64,000 bases of DNA from Euonymus europaeus (Eukaryota > Streptophyta > Magnoliopsida > Celastrales > Celastraceae). Under the pieces are notes generated by a model, which saw only the letters and a list, made by a program, of their open reading frames with translations, was not told where the DNA came from and made no database searches. The DNA lies in NCBI GenBank assembly GCA_963580455.1, contig OY756962.1, forward strand, positions 18,556,001 to 18,620,000, in the 5' to 3' direction. This document shows positions 20,188 through 31,850 of the stretch, one piece after another. The translations under genes and the position numbers were made by a program. Within the stretch, counting starts at the first letter, position 1; every line of letters begins with the position of its first letter.

Positions 20188-22228
20188 TGTGAAACCCCGA
20201 CCCAAAAAAATTTAAGTTGAGTCAAATTACAGATGATCCGTAATTTATGGAATCTTGGAAAAATAATTTTGAGGAAACTAAGTTGCTGGAAAACGCAAAC
20301 CGTCCGGACACCCTAAACAGCCGTCCGGATGGTTTTTGCTAGAACAGAGGCAGAGTGGAAAGAAGGACTCTGTGAACAATAGACCGTCCGGACACTCTAT
20401 TGAGGCGTCCGGACAGTTAAGCCTACATATGTAGGCAGAGTGTGGAGAGGACAGTGAAGCGTCCGGACGGTTGACGGGAAGCCAATTTTTATTGAGGAGA
20501 GTAAAACATTCTGGGCAACTCCAACACTTGGGAGCATGACTAGAGAGAGAAAGATAGAGAGAAGAAGAGAGAGAAGGAGGTTTTAGCAAGAGTTTGGCTT
20601 GGGAATTGTGGATTGGTGACCCTTGAAGTCAAATAAGGAAGATTCAAGCTTGTTCTTGGAGATTTGGTAAGTTTTTCATAGTTTTTGGAATTTCTAGGTT
20701 TTCTAGATTCGTTTGATTCTTTAAGAATTAGACTCTATGGTTTAGATATGTTGTTCTAGACTTGATTTTAGACCTATGTGTAGGTTTGATTGTGATTTTG
20801 GTGTGAAGGATCGTTTGGGTTAAGAACAAAGGTGTTTTAGAGGAATTTCTAGAGAGAGAAAGTAAGTGTTTATGATTTTGTCGATTAAAATGTGATTGAT
20901 ATGATAATATGGAATTTTTGGATTAATTATATGAGTTCAATTTGATGTGAATCGATAGGTTGGGAGAACCAAGGGTTAAAACCCTAAATTTGAGAATTTG
21001 TGTATTGGCTCGGAACGACGTAGGGGATTTCCAACCTTTCTATTTAACCTTCGTTATTGTTGCCTAAATAACGTTTCTATTCTTCATTGGTCGCCGTTGT
21101 TTGTGTTTCCGCCTTAATTGTTTCTAAGGGGAAACGAGCCTTGTATGGATTATTGCCAGTTGTTGAATGTTGCATGACCCGATTTTGTATTCCATCATTT
21201 ACGGACACGTTGTGATTTTCCGTTCATGCATCATGGTAGTTATGTAAAATATATAGGATATTCATATATACTTATTTATTCGGCATGACATGTCATGATG
21301 CATTAGAGATGCATGGGGGACTCGGGTATGGACTCGGGAACCTTTAGGTTACTTGAAAGCCACATGGGTGGATGGCAAGGTGAAGGTTGTTATCACCAAG
21401 TCATGTGAACCCCATGTGGGGTAACGCACAAGAGGTAAGGTCGAGAGTGACTTTGCCTTGTGGGGTGCGGGCGTGATGGGTTCATGCAACTGGATGATCC
21501 TAGGAGTGGTTGGTAATGGTGAGCTTGCTCCCGTGCAATATTACATTGAGTTGCAATGACATTGTGGTTGTTGTGCTCCGAAAGGGTTAATCCGGATAAA
21601 TGGTCATGTGACTTTGTTGAGTATACGTTCATGTGGTAGGTACATATTGATGCATTACTTCCTTTTGGTTATGCCTATATCAATGTTTACTTCTTTACGC
21701 TTTTGAGCTTCTAGCTCACTCCTTTACTTTCTTCCTTCCACATGAGATACTGGTACGGGTACCGGTGGTGCGAATTGGTGAGCGGGACGTGACATGGATT
21801 GCCCTGGATAGGATGGGGTGCTAGAGATATACTCTATGCATGTGGGTGTATGTAGTATAGCTATGTTGAGAGAATATAACCATTTGGCACGGTTGTGCTT
21901 GCATGTGGATGTGGATGTTGAATTATGGTTATATTTGATGATATAAGAATCTGTGTGTGGATTTATATGTGATGCCATCAGTTTGTGCATGCTGGTAGTG
22001 GATGGCCTGAGGCCTAAGGTCAGGATTGCATGTGGTTGAGGCCCGAGGCCTATGTTTGCTAGGTTGCTAGTGTGATGTTGTGTTGCTGCTTTTCGGATGC
22101 AGGTGGGCACTCTCCGATATACGGGGAGATGCCGCCGGATTTCCCGTTGATCCCGGATGTTCACACTAGTGACCTAGGAAGGGTGCGGAGAGAGCACCCA
22201 GTCGTGTCTCCGAAAACGGGGCATGACA
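20188..22228 (+). repeat. E2 5' LTR
   Basis: From TGTGAAACCCCGACCC to GGGGCATGACA, 2041 bp. U3 has the palindrome cluster and a GA-rich run (20540-20580); the 3' end matches 27017-27940. Confidence 0.92.
20301..20469. repeat. CGTCCGGACG-type palindrome cluster in the E2 LTR U3
   Basis: Cores CGTCCGGAC or CGTCCGGAT at 20301 and 20322, then 20385 and 20406: two pairs each exactly 21 bp apart. A further perfect CGTCCGGACG is at 20460-20469. Same plan as E1. Confidence 0.85.
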
Positions 22229-22231
22229 TTT

Positions 22232-22242
22232 TGGTATCGGAG
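22232..22242 (+). promoter_or_regulatory. E2 primer-binding site for initiator tRNA-Met
   Basis: TGGTATCGGAG, 3 nt after the LTR; one base differs from E1 and E3 (A to G). Confidence 0.85.
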
Positions 22243-22397
22243 CCAGGTTTACGGCTCTTTATAGGATCTGGGGTGTTGGGTCCTAGTTGTATGATAGTAT
22301 ATTCCAGGCCATGTCACGACTGCTGCTGATCCGATATGTTTTCCTTTTCCCTTAAATCCTCGTTTGAGTAGTGTGTTAAATAGTATTATCTGTTGCC

Positions 22398-23588
22398 ATG
22401 CAGATGAATACTCGAAGTACTGTGCGATCTGATAGTACAGCTGAGGTACCTCGTGGCGGAGGCCAACGAGGGACAGGTAGAGGCCGAGGTAGAGGCCATG
22501 GTAGAAGTGCGGGGCGAGTGGCTAGACGCACACCGAGTACTGAGGGTTCAGTTACGAGAGTGGACCCTGATGTGAGAGATGAGGAGATAGTTCAGGAGGG
22601 ACTACCAACTGATGATGTAGTACAACAGGCACCACCTGTGGTGCAGGTTGCTCCTGTTACTACAAGGGGGCAACCCGTGATGATGGAGGGTCTTGCTAGC
22701 TTCATGATGAGTATGGTGCAGACACAGGCGCAGATCATAGCACAGGCGATGGGTGCAACTGGCATCCATACAGAGAGAGTTGTACCAGAGGCTACTACTA
22801 AGGTAGCCGCAGTACCTAGAGCTGGGAGAAGGATGTATGTGGTGGACCAATTGAGGAGGACTACTCCTCCAACCTTTTCTGGATATGGAACGGGTGTGGG
22901 GGCGGATGAGTGGTTCAATCAGCTGAGTATGAGGATGGACACTCTTGAGATACACGATGAGAGACGGGTGAAGTTTGTGTTCTGCTACTTGAGTGGTGCG
23001 GCCTATGAATGGTGGACTTCCATGGGTCAGAGACGGAATGAACTGACTTGGACTTCATTTGAGCAGCTGTTTATGCAGAAGTTTGTGCCAAGGCCTCTGC
23101 AAACGGAGAAGGCCAAGCAGTTCTTAGATTTGTTGCAGACGCCGGAGATGACGGTGTCTCAATACACCAAACAGTTCGAAGAGTTATACCGGTATGGGAA
23201 GGAGTTTGCTCCAACTGATGTGAAGAAGGTAGTGAGGTACCGAGATGGGTTGCTTCCTAGTCTTGGTAGGATGGTGATGGCCACTAGGGTGGTGTCATAT
23301 CAGGACACAGTGGAGATGGCTCTCGATTTTGAGTTGAGTGAGAAAAGTGAAGCCCAGAGGAAGCGTCCAGTGAGTGAGGGTAGTAGTGGTGGTAGTAGCC
23401 ACAAGAAACTGAGGACGGACTTTCGTCAACAGAGAGGGGACCGAAGCAAGGGTCCAAGGCCACAATGGAGCAAGACAGCATGCTTCAAGTGTGCAAAGGA
23501 GGAGCACAGGGCAAGTGAGTGCAAGCTTCCTGGGTTTAGGTGCTTTGGGTGTGGCAAGTTGGGTCACAGAAAGAGTGAATGTCCGTAG
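22398..23588 (+). pseudogene. E2 gag, ended by an amber stop
   Basis: The start is MQMNTRS, as in E1. 396 codons: an Arg/Gly-rich head, a gag core (EWFNQLSMRMDTL, AAYEWW, FEQLFMQKFVPRP, YTKQFEELYRYG), and two knuckles, of which the first reads CFKCAKEEHRASEC with G to E before the His. TAG at 23586-23588 stands where sisters have GAG. In contrast to E1 and E3 there is no stop at the DDxQxAPP position (reads through as QQAPP), so it keeps the ancestral state there. Confidence 0.92.
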
Positions 23589-24017
23589 GGCAACCAGAGA
23601 GCACAACAACAGAGCATATCGGGAGTACCGCCTCCGGCTCTTCCTTCCAATGTTCCTTCAGAAGGAAGGGGGCGGCGTGGGACTCGTCAGCCAAAGCAGC
23701 AGCAGAATGCACTGGTAGAGGGATGTGTCTTTGCATTGGGTCATCAGGAGGCGCAGCAGCATCCAAATTTCATTGGAGGTACCTTCTTGATTTCTAATTG
23801 TTGGGCAAGAGTCTTGTTTGATTCTGGGGCTACCTCGTCATTCATTACTAGTTCGTTAGCACACGCACTAGAGGTGGAGATTTCGCCAATAAGACGAATG
23901 TTCACGGTATCCTCACCATTCGGACATTTCACCATGTTGGAGGGGGTAGTGTTCGGATGTGAGTGTCGGTTTGGAGAAATATCTCTGAAAGCCGACTTGT
24001 ATGTATTAAATTTTTAG
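23589..24017 (+). pseudogene. E2 protease segment
   Basis: The frame continues from gag after the TAG: a Pro/Gln-rich stretch, then WARVLFDSGATSSFI (aspartic protease site) and [18 protein letters not shown]. It ends at a TAG at 24015-24017 where E1 has CAG (Gln). Confidence 0.88.
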
Positions 24018-25237
24018 GATTTCGATGTGATTCTTGGAGTTGATTGGTTGACGAAGCACCAAGGGTTGCTTGACTTCTGGGAGAGGAAGATTACTCTTAG
24101 AGTACCCGAGGGAGGTGTGATTCAGTTGAGGGGATCGAAGGGGATTCCATGCCCACATTTCATGGATAATCCTTCGTACCAAGATTGTAGAGTTGCGAGT
24201 TTAGTGACTTCAGCGCCTAAGGGCGATGTAGCTACACCGATATTGGTAGTGGAGGAATTTACGGATGTATTTCCGGAAGAGTTGTCGGGATTACCTCCGA
24301 AAAGGGAAATTGACTTTGCTATTGAGTTGCATCCGAACGTCAAACCGATTTCGATTCCGCCGTATCGGGTGGCTCCAGCAGAGTTGAAAGAGTTGAGTAC
24401 TCAGCTAGAAGAGTTGCTAGACTTGGGGTTCATTAGACCAAGTGTGTCCCCGTGGGGAGCACCGGTGTTGTTCGTCAAGAAGAAAGACGGAAGTTTGAGG
24501 ATGTGTATTGATTATAGGCAATTGAATAAGGTTACTGTGAGGAATAAGTATCTGTTGCCTAGAATCAATGATTTGTTTGACCAATTGAGAGGTGCTAGGC
24601 ATTTCTCTACGATTGATTTGAGGTCGGGTTATCTTCAGCTGAGAATTAAAGATGGTGATATCCAAAAGACGGCGTTTAGGACACGTTATGGTCATTATGA
24701 GTTCCTTGTAATGCCGTTTGGGTTGACGAATGCCTCGGCGGTATTCATGGACCTAATGCAAAGGGTTCTTCGACCATTTTTGGACATGTTTGTAGTTGTG
24801 TTTATTGATGATATTTTGATTTATTCTCATACAGAGGAAGAGCATGAGGCACACTTGAGAGTGGTATTACAGACGTTGAGGGAGAAGCAGCTGTATGCTA
24901 AATTGATTAAGTGTGAATTTTGGGCCACGAAAGTGGAGTTCCTAGGCCATGTCATTACTCAAGAGGGCATAGCGGTTGATTACTCCAAAGTTGAGTCGGT
25001 TTTGAATTGGGAGACACCGAAGAATGTGACTGAGATCTGGAGTTTCCTAGGGTTGGCAGTTTACTACCGAAGGTTTATTGAGGACTTCTCAAGAGTTGCT
25101 TCGCCGATTACGCCGCTCACGAAGAAGGGTACACCGTTTGTGTGGACAGACGAGTGTGAGGCCGCATTTGAAGAGTTGAAAAAGAGGTTGACAACACGTC
25201 CAGTGTTAGTAGTTCGGAGAGGAATGTTGGCTACCAA
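24018..25237 (+). pseudogene. E2 reverse transcriptase
   Basis: Open from 24027 to a frameshift near 25215. It contains [37 protein letters not shown] and FIDDILIYS with the catalytic Asp pair, then the connection domain ([10 protein letters not shown]). The frame is lost just before the RNase H motif CDASG; the correct phase resumes at 25238. Confidence 0.92.
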
Positions 25238-26113
25238 GTGTATTGCGATGCATATGGAGTCGGGTTGGGTTGTGTGTTGATGCAGCAGGGCCGAGTGATA
25301 GAGTATGGTTCGAGGTTGCTGAAGACACATGAGAAGAATTATCCAGTGCATGATCTGGACTTGGCTGCAGTGGTATTTGCTCTTAAGCAGTGGAGGTACT
25401 ATCTCTACGGAGAGATGTTTGAGGTGTTCTCGGATCACAAAAGCCTTAAGTACCTATTCACCCAAAAAGAGTTGAACTTACGGCAAAGGCGGTGGATGGA
25501 GTACTTGGAGGATTTTGATTTTAGTTTGCAATACCATCATGCTAAAGCAAATGTAGTTGCGCATGCATTGAGTAGGAAGCAGAAGGTTGCTAGCTTATTC
25601 ATGCATGAGTGGGAGATTTTGGAGACAATCAACCAGTTCGGATTAGAGTTGCGAGAGCAAGAAGAAAAGGTGTATTTGAGTTGTCTGACTTCGAGACCGA
25701 AGATGGTGCAAAAAGTCATAGATGCGCAGAACGGAAATCCGACTTTCGATGTGATTGAGGATAGTTCTGGATGGGTTCAAGGGAATGATGGGGGAGTACG
25801 TTATGTGGAAAGACTAGTAGTTCCTGATGATGATGAGTTGAGACAAGAGATTCTGAAGGAGGCACACCATTCGTGGTTTGCCATGCATCCCGGGGGTACG
25901 AAGATGTACCGAGACTTGAAGCGAAATTTCTGGTGGAGAGGTATGAAAGCCGAGGTGGCTAAGTTTGTGGTAAAATGTCTAACTTGTCAGCAAGTGAAGG
26001 CAGAACATCAAAGACCAGCAGGGTTGTTGCAACCATTACCAGTAGCGGAATGGAAGTTGGAGAGGATCACAATGGATTTTGTGACGGCTTTGCCAATGAC
26101 TCAAACGGCATGA
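25238..26113 (+). pseudogene. E2 RNase H and integrase zinc-binding domain
   Basis: 291 codons: [26 protein letters not shown] and [12 protein letters not shown] of RNase H (one frameshift from RT), then the integrase HHCC finger ([11 protein letters not shown] ... [11 protein letters not shown]) and [12 protein letters not shown], the start of the core. A second frameshift near 26105 ends it. Confidence 0.9.
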
Positions 26114-27016
26114 TGCGGTTTGGGTGGTGGTGGACAGATTGACTAAGTCTACCCATTTTCTACCAATGAACAAGACGGATTCATTGGAATCCTTGAGCTC
26201 GTTGTATGTGAAGGAGATTGTGAGGATTCACGGTGTTCCATTATCTATTGTGTCAGACCGAGACCCGCGGTTCACAGCTAGATTCTGGAGTAGTTTGCAA
26301 GAAGCGTTGGGAACGAAGTTGGATTTCTCTACAGCTTATCATCCTCAGAGTGATGGATACAGTGAGAGAACTATACAAATTTTGGAGGATATGCTGTGGG
26401 CATGTGTTGTGGATTTTGGAGGAAGTTGGGATCGATACTTAAATCTGGCAAAGTTTGTATATAACAACTCCTTTCAGAGTAGTATCGGAATGGCACCTTA
26501 CGAGGCGCTCTACGGGAGGCCTTGTAGGTCGCCTTTGTGTTGGGCAGAGGTTGGTGAGAAAGTTGTTTCAGGACCGGATATGGTCAAAGAAGCACGAGAG
26601 AGAGTTGATGAGATCCGGAAGCGGTTGATCACCGCGCAGAGCCGACAAAAGTCCTATGCTGACCGGAGGAGGAGACCTTTGGAGTTCGCTGTAGGCGATA
26701 AGGTTTTCTTGAAGGTTAGTCCGAGACGGGGGATTCAGAGGTATAGCAAACATGGGAAGTTGGCACCGAGATTTGTGGGGCCATTTGAGATTTTGGAGAC
26801 GGTTGGACCAATGGCGTACCGTTTGGCACTTCCACCAAAGCTTGAGAAGGTTCACAATGTATTCCATGTATCAATCCTTTGGCAATATGAGCCGAATTCG
26901 TCGCATGTGATAGATTGGACTACGTTAGAAGTTGAGAAAGATGGGAGTTACACTCTTCACCCGGTGAAGATTCTAGACCGACAGAACAAAGTGACGAGAT
27001 CGAGTGTGATTCCATT
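26114..27016 (+). pseudogene. E2 integrase core and C-terminal part, chromodomain deleted
   Basis: Starts VVVDRLTKSTHF; second catalytic Asp in VSDRDPRF, Glu in YSERTIQ; GDKVFLKVSPRRG and GPFEILE follow. At RSSVIPLE the sequence jumps into LTR sequence, so the chromodomain-like end and the polypurine tract are missing. Confidence 0.9.
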
Positions 27017-27940
27017 AGAGATGCATGGGGGACTCGGGTATGGACTTGGGAACCTTTAGGTTACTTGAAAGCAACATGGGAGGATGGCAAGGTGAAGGTT
27101 GTTATCACCAAGTCATGTGAACCCCATGTGGGGTAACGCACAAGAGGTAAGGTCGAGAGTGACTTTGCCTTGTGGGGTGCGGGCGTGATGGGTTCACGCA
27201 ACTGGATGATCCTAGGAGTGGTTGGTAGTGGTGAGCTTGCTCCCGTGCAATATTACATTGAGTTGCAATGATATTGTGGTTGTTGTGCTCCGAAAGGGTT
27301 AATCCGGATAAATGTTGATGTGACTTTGTTGAGTATACGTTCATGTGGTAGGTACATATTGATGCATTACTTCCTTTTGGTTCTGCCTATATCAATGTTT
27401 ACTTCTTTACCCTTTTGAGCTTCTAGCTCACTTTTTTACTTTCTTCCTTCCACAGGAGATACTGGTACGGGTACCGGTGGTGCGGATCGGTGAACGGGAC
27501 GTGACATGGATTGCCCTGGATAGGATGGGATGCTAGAGATATACTCTATGCATATGGGTGTATGTAGTATAGCTATGTTGAGAGAATATAACCATTTGGC
27601 ACGATTGTGCTTGCATTTGGATGTGGATGTTGAATTATGGTTATATTTGATGATATAAGAATCTGTGTGTGGATTTATATGTGATGCCATCAGTTTGTGC
27701 ATGCTGGTAGTGGATGGCCTGAGGCCTAGGGTCAGGATTGCATGTGGTTGAGGCCCGAGGCCTATGTTTGCTAGGTTGCTAGTGTGATATTGTGTTGCTG
27801 CTTTTCTGATACAGGTGGGCACTCTCCGATATACGGGGAGATGCCGCCGGATTTTCGGTTGATCCCGGATGTTCACACTAGTGACCTAGGAAGGGTGCAG
27901 AGAGAGCACCCAGTCGCGTCTCCGGAAATGGGGCGTGAAA
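27012..27940 (+). repeat. E2 3' LTR, truncated
   Basis: Matches about 21298-22228 of the 5' LTR; the first ~1110 bp are absent. The left boundary shares CATTAG between integrase and LTR, a microhomology deletion join. The last bases are GGGCGTGAAA rather than GACA, so the terminal CA is mutated. TSD TATTT follows. Confidence 0.92.
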
Positions 27941-27945
27941 TATTT
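27941..27945. repeat. TSD of E2, right copy (TATTT)
   Basis: Same five bases as 20183-20187, after which EPRV protease sequence resumes. Confidence 0.85.
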
Positions 27946-28408
27946 TGTATACCCAAAAAATCTAAAGTAAAAGAAACATTAGATTTGCTGATTTTAGCAT
28001 TGAATACTTTGTAGAGAATCTTAAGTTGTTCTCCTGCTACAGTTTCATTCCTTCAATTGTGTTTTTCCAATAATGATAAGGAACTAAATCAGCACGAAGA
28101 CAATTTAAATCTGCACCAGAATCTACTAAAGCAAAAGTGTCAAAAGAATAAGAGTCTGGAATAATAATTGTAATTTTGATAAACCATTTGTGACCAATAA
28201 CTTGAGATAATAAACCTAAGAAAGTTTGATCATTTTTATAAGAACTTTCAACTAAGATTCCTTCTGTTTCGATTTTATTTATTCGTTCATCTTCATCGGA
28301 GTCACTAGGTGGTCCTGACGTCATTAATCATTTTCCTTTGTCAATGATGGAAACTAGTTGATTTATTTTCCATCGATCATTCCTTTGTTGGTCTTTACTT
28401 TTGTTAAG
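27946..28408 (-). pseudogene. EPRV A1 aspartic protease, first part
   Basis: Frame 28324-28037 with HKWFIKITIIIPD and the active site ALVDSGADLNCLR, then LVPYHYW. It differs clearly from the type B protease. The C-terminal part lies beyond E2 at 20187-19965. Stops flank the open part. Confidence 0.8.
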
Positions 28409-29176
28409 TTATGTTTTTATCACAGAGATTTCTATTAAGAGATGTTGGATATCAGGAGTAGGAGGAGGTTCTACTTTTTGATCATGTTTAGATAAGATTT
28501 CTTTTAAATTATAGGTTGCTTTTGGAGGAGCAATCTTATTATCATAATAGAATAAATTTTGTTTTAATTTATCTAAGTAAGCTAATTTTACTGTGGTATC
28601 ATCAATGTGGTTAACCACTTCTAAGAGGAATTCTTGATCCCTAGAAAGCATGTTTATTTCAGGATCAGAAGATGAAGAAGAAAGATCATCATAATGATTA
28701 TCAGAAGGAGATAAAGATGAATCATCATCAGTGTCTAAAAGGATTGAATCTAATTTTGCAATAATCTTATCATCTAACTCTAACTCATTAATCCTTTGAC
28801 GAACGTTACAATACCTAGCAAAGTGTCTTGGTATATTGCATTTGTAACAAGTAGGATTTTTTGGATTTTTTGTATTGTCAGGTTGGGAATTAGATTTTGT
28901 CTTTATTTCTTCTTTCTTCCTATGGGATGATTTTGGTGTAAAAGAATTTTTATAAAATATGGAGCGATAATTGGATTTAGAATAATAAGGCTTTTTGGAA
29001 TAAGAAGGTTTCCTAGGAGGGGCATCTTTTTGTTTGGAACAATTTTCTTCAAAACCAAATTGTTTACAGAAAGAACCTAATTCATTTACGGATTTGGTTT
29101 GTTCATATTTTAATTGTTTCTGCAACTTAATGTCAGAACATAATTGTAAACCTACCTTCTGAATGTGATTTACCAA
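28409..29176 (-). pseudogene. EPRV A1 coat protein C-terminal part with zinc knuckle
   Basis: 255 codons. A basic region rich in Lys, Ser and Tyr, the knuckle CYKCNIPRHFARYC (one Gly replaced by Arg before the His relative to A2), then an acidic/Ser region (LLDTDDDSSLSPSD) and a Leu-rich end. A basic stretch plus CCHC knuckle binds the pregenomic RNA in plant pararetroviruses. It is shifted by an indel near 29180 from the upstream frame. Confidence 0.82.
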
Positions 29177-29187
29177 ATCACCATAGG

Positions 29188-29760
29188 TTAACTGATCATA
29201 AGGAATTTGGTACAGTGTAAAGACTTAATTTTTTCTCCTACTTTGTCACCTAATAAGATTGGAAGACCTGCTAAGAATTTATCTTTCCAGAAAGGTTGGT
29301 TGTTGTCAGGCCTCATCATGACTCTTGTCAAGAAGGTATCTTTGTTTTGGCGAAAATCATGAAGTTCTCGGCATCTTAAATTGGCTAAGAGTTCAGAAGA
29401 CCTATCTCTAATACTAGATGAATCTCCTAAGAAATGTTTGGATATTGAAAAGATAAGTGTGGCAACAGCATCCTGGATTTCGACACCTAATTCTGTTTTG
29501 ATAATTGTACCATCAGAAGCAGTTTTAACAGCATTAAGAATTTCACTTTGTTGAGCATATGTGAGATGATAATGCCACCATCCTTTTAACTGTCCTGTAA
29601 AACCAGCAATAATTAAGTTTGCAATAGCTTGGTCAGTTGTATCCGTTTTTGTTTTGTAAGCATTGCTAACCATTGTCGTTTTTTGTAATAAATTAAGGAT
29701 ATTATAATCTGACATACCATCTATATTCCATTCATAAATCGTATCAGCGTTATATTTCAT
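29188..29760 (-). pseudogene. EPRV A1 coat protein core
   Basis: Starts MKYNADTIYEWNIDGM. It holds the capsid core with IAGFTGQLKGWW, LGDKVGEKIKSLH and a helical pattern, and corresponds to A2 at 7650-7100. It ends near 29188 where an indel changes frame. Type A units have this domain; type B units do not. Confidence 0.82.
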
Positions 29761-29780
29761 TTGGTTGGTTTGTTTTTCTT

Positions 29781-30489
29781 CTAACAGAATGTCTGTGGAG
29801 TGGTTTTAGAATAATAAAGTTTTTGAGGAGCCTGCCATGTCATTTTATTGACTTCAAAATCAAAATTAGTTGGGGTATCTCTAGTTTTATCAAGATTATT
29901 GACAGCTGGAGTTGTAGATGTTGTAGGAGTAGTTTTAGGAATTTGTAAGGAAGGGAATCGCGTGAGAGTGGTAGTAAGTTCTTGTAATTTTTTCTCCTTA
30001 ATTTCTTGTAATTTTCTTTCTATGGCAGACATAAAATCAGTATCCTGTGGGGTTAATGTTTTGGCTAATTTGGGGGGTATCTCATAAGGTTTAAACATTG
30101 GGTTGTCTGAATTTTTTGTAATGGTTGGCTTTTGAACATAATCTTCAATCCTAGTTAACTGTTGACCAATTGTGGACAGATGTTGGTTTGTAAAATTATT
30201 TTGTTCTACAATGCCTTTGAACTCCTCAGCCTTGGCAACTTTAAACGGTGTAGCAATAATAGAAGAATTCTTATATTCTAACTTAAGTTCTGTTAAAGGT
30301 GGATGTTCAGACTTAACCACTGATTTTTTAGTATTGTCATACCAGGTCTGAACCCTGGTTGTGACATTGATTGATGAATCTAAAGATTTTGAAGATTTTG
30401 AAGCTTTTGAGGCTTTCGAAGTAAAAGGATAAGATGCCCAGTCAATAGAGGGGTCATCAATGTCTAACTGAAAAAATTCAGAACGATAT
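29781..30489 (-). pseudogene. EPRV A1 ORF1 linker, fused to a broken type B RT
   Basis: An open frame of 277 codons beginning in RT-like sequence (MKSGFWQIQIQEQ, MPFGLKNAPSE) and passing at about 30490 into the ORF1 linker (QLDIDDPSIDWASYPF, WYDNT, then the type A KVAKAEEFKGIVEQNN and MFKPYEIPPKLAK). This is an accidental join of B1 RT to A1 linker, not a natural domain order, since RT comes after the linker and protease in type B. Confidence 0.8.
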
Positions 30490-31275
30490 TCTGAAGGTGC
30501 ATTTTTTAAGCCAAAAGGCATAACATTCCATTTATACTGTCCAAAAGGGACAGTAAAGGCAGTTTTGTACCTATCTTGTTCTTGAATCTGTATTTGCCAG
30601 AAACCAGATTTCATATCAAATTTTGAAAAGATCTTAGCATCATATAATTTAGCTAGTAAATCTTTTTTATTGGGAATCGGATAACGAATCCATTGGAGGG
30701 CTTTATTTAAACGTTTATAATTGATAACAAGTCGAGGAACTCATCGTTCACTTTCAGCATTTTTATTAACATAAAAGCAGCGCAACTCCAAGGAGACTGA
30801 CTATGCCTAATTAATTTTTTATCTAAGAGATCTTGAATTTCTTTTCGGCAGTGTTTTTCTAATTCTTTGTTCATTTGTCTCCCTCGAGCTTTTGTAGGGA
30901 TATTTATTTCTTGGAAATCTCTTTCATAAGGCAGCTGGACAACATGTTTTTTCATGTCCCAGAAGTTGGAGAGAATTTATTTTTTCTTTTGTCCCTGTTG
31001 ATGATAATTGTTGGTCAATTTGGGAGACGTCAATCTTATCAGAAAGGTGTTCAATTTGTTTTCCTTTGTTTTCAATAAAACAATTTATGGAATCTTCATA
31101 AACAGAATTTTGAGTAAGAAATGGATGTTTTTTGTAATAGGTTGTTGGATAAAAGGAAAATTTATTTTATTTCCTAGAATCTTAGTATGAATTCCATTAT
31201 TACTAATCTTAAATGGTTTGAGTAACTCAAGGAATGGAGTTCCTAGAATAACATACTTTGTAATGTCTTGAATAC
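30490..31275 (-). pseudogene. EPRV B1 RT start, truncated
   Basis: Frames 30955-30707 and 30614-30490 correspond to B2 RT (YERDFQEINIPTKA, KKLIRHSQSPWSCAAF) with frameshifts around 30770. RT stops before the catalytic YIDD box because of the join at 30490. The protease-RT spacer at 30956-31275 also lacks a piece found in B2 at about 12420-12475. Confidence 0.8.
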
Positions 31276-31850
31276 CTAAGAAACTAGTTTTGTGATTGTA
31301 ACGTCAGATAGTTTATAAAGAATCTTAAGTTGTTCTCCTGCTGCAGATTTGATTCCTTCATTTGTTTTCTCCCAATATGGACGAGGAACTAAATCTGAAC
31401 GAAGACAGTTTAAATCAGCCCCAGAATCGACTAAGGCTATTGTATCAAAAGAGAATGATTTTTGGATTTGAAGTGTAATTTTTATAAACCATTTTTGGCT
31501 AGTGACTTGAGATAATAATCTAAGAAAAGGTTGTTCCCTATTTTCTTCTAAATCCTTTTTTTGTTTTATATTTTTTATTTCTGACTTTAGTTTAGAAATA
31601 TCTTGCTGAAGTGTCTTAATACTAGGGTTTGTAGTTTTCAAAGTAATCTCTGTAGGGGAAGATGTATGATTATGAGGTTGTATTTTGGTATTTTCTTCAT
31701 CTGATGACTCATCTGTATCATTTAAGGTTGAATCTAATTTTGCAATGATTTCCTAATCTAATTGTAATTTTCTAATTCTTTTTCGAACTCGGCAGTATCT
31801 CGTCCAATGATTTGATTTATTACAGTGTTTACAAGTGATCCTTTTATTCT
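31276..31850 (-). pseudogene. EPRV B1 zinc knuckle and protease
   Basis: Frame 31641-31276 matches B2 nearly residue for residue: SIKTLQQDISKLKSEI, then ALVDSGADLNCLR. Upstream at about 31847-31802 is the knuckle CKHCNKSNHWTRYC, with a stop at the same place as B2 (before EIIAKLDS), so B1 and B2 share an older lesion. Confidence 0.8.

Larger units (their letters stand above)
20188..27940 (+). mobile_element. Ty3/gypsy element E2 (Tekay/Del-like), inserted in the EPRV protease
   Basis: The plus-strand order is 5' LTR, primer site, gag, protease, RT, RNase H, integrase and a truncated 3' LTR, with 5-bp TSDs TATTT. The last ~250 bp of integrase, the polypurine tract and about half of the 3' LTR are gone, removed by a deletion at 27012-27017. 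Gag-pol carries two amber stops and two frameshifts. The LTR is of the CGTCCGGACG subfamily, like E1. Confidence 0.95.

Noticed and set aside
29848..30087. Plus-strand ORF opposite the EPRV linker, and 30875-31190 ORFs
   Set aside because: Antisense shadows of viral coding sequence with hydrophobic low-complexity translation.
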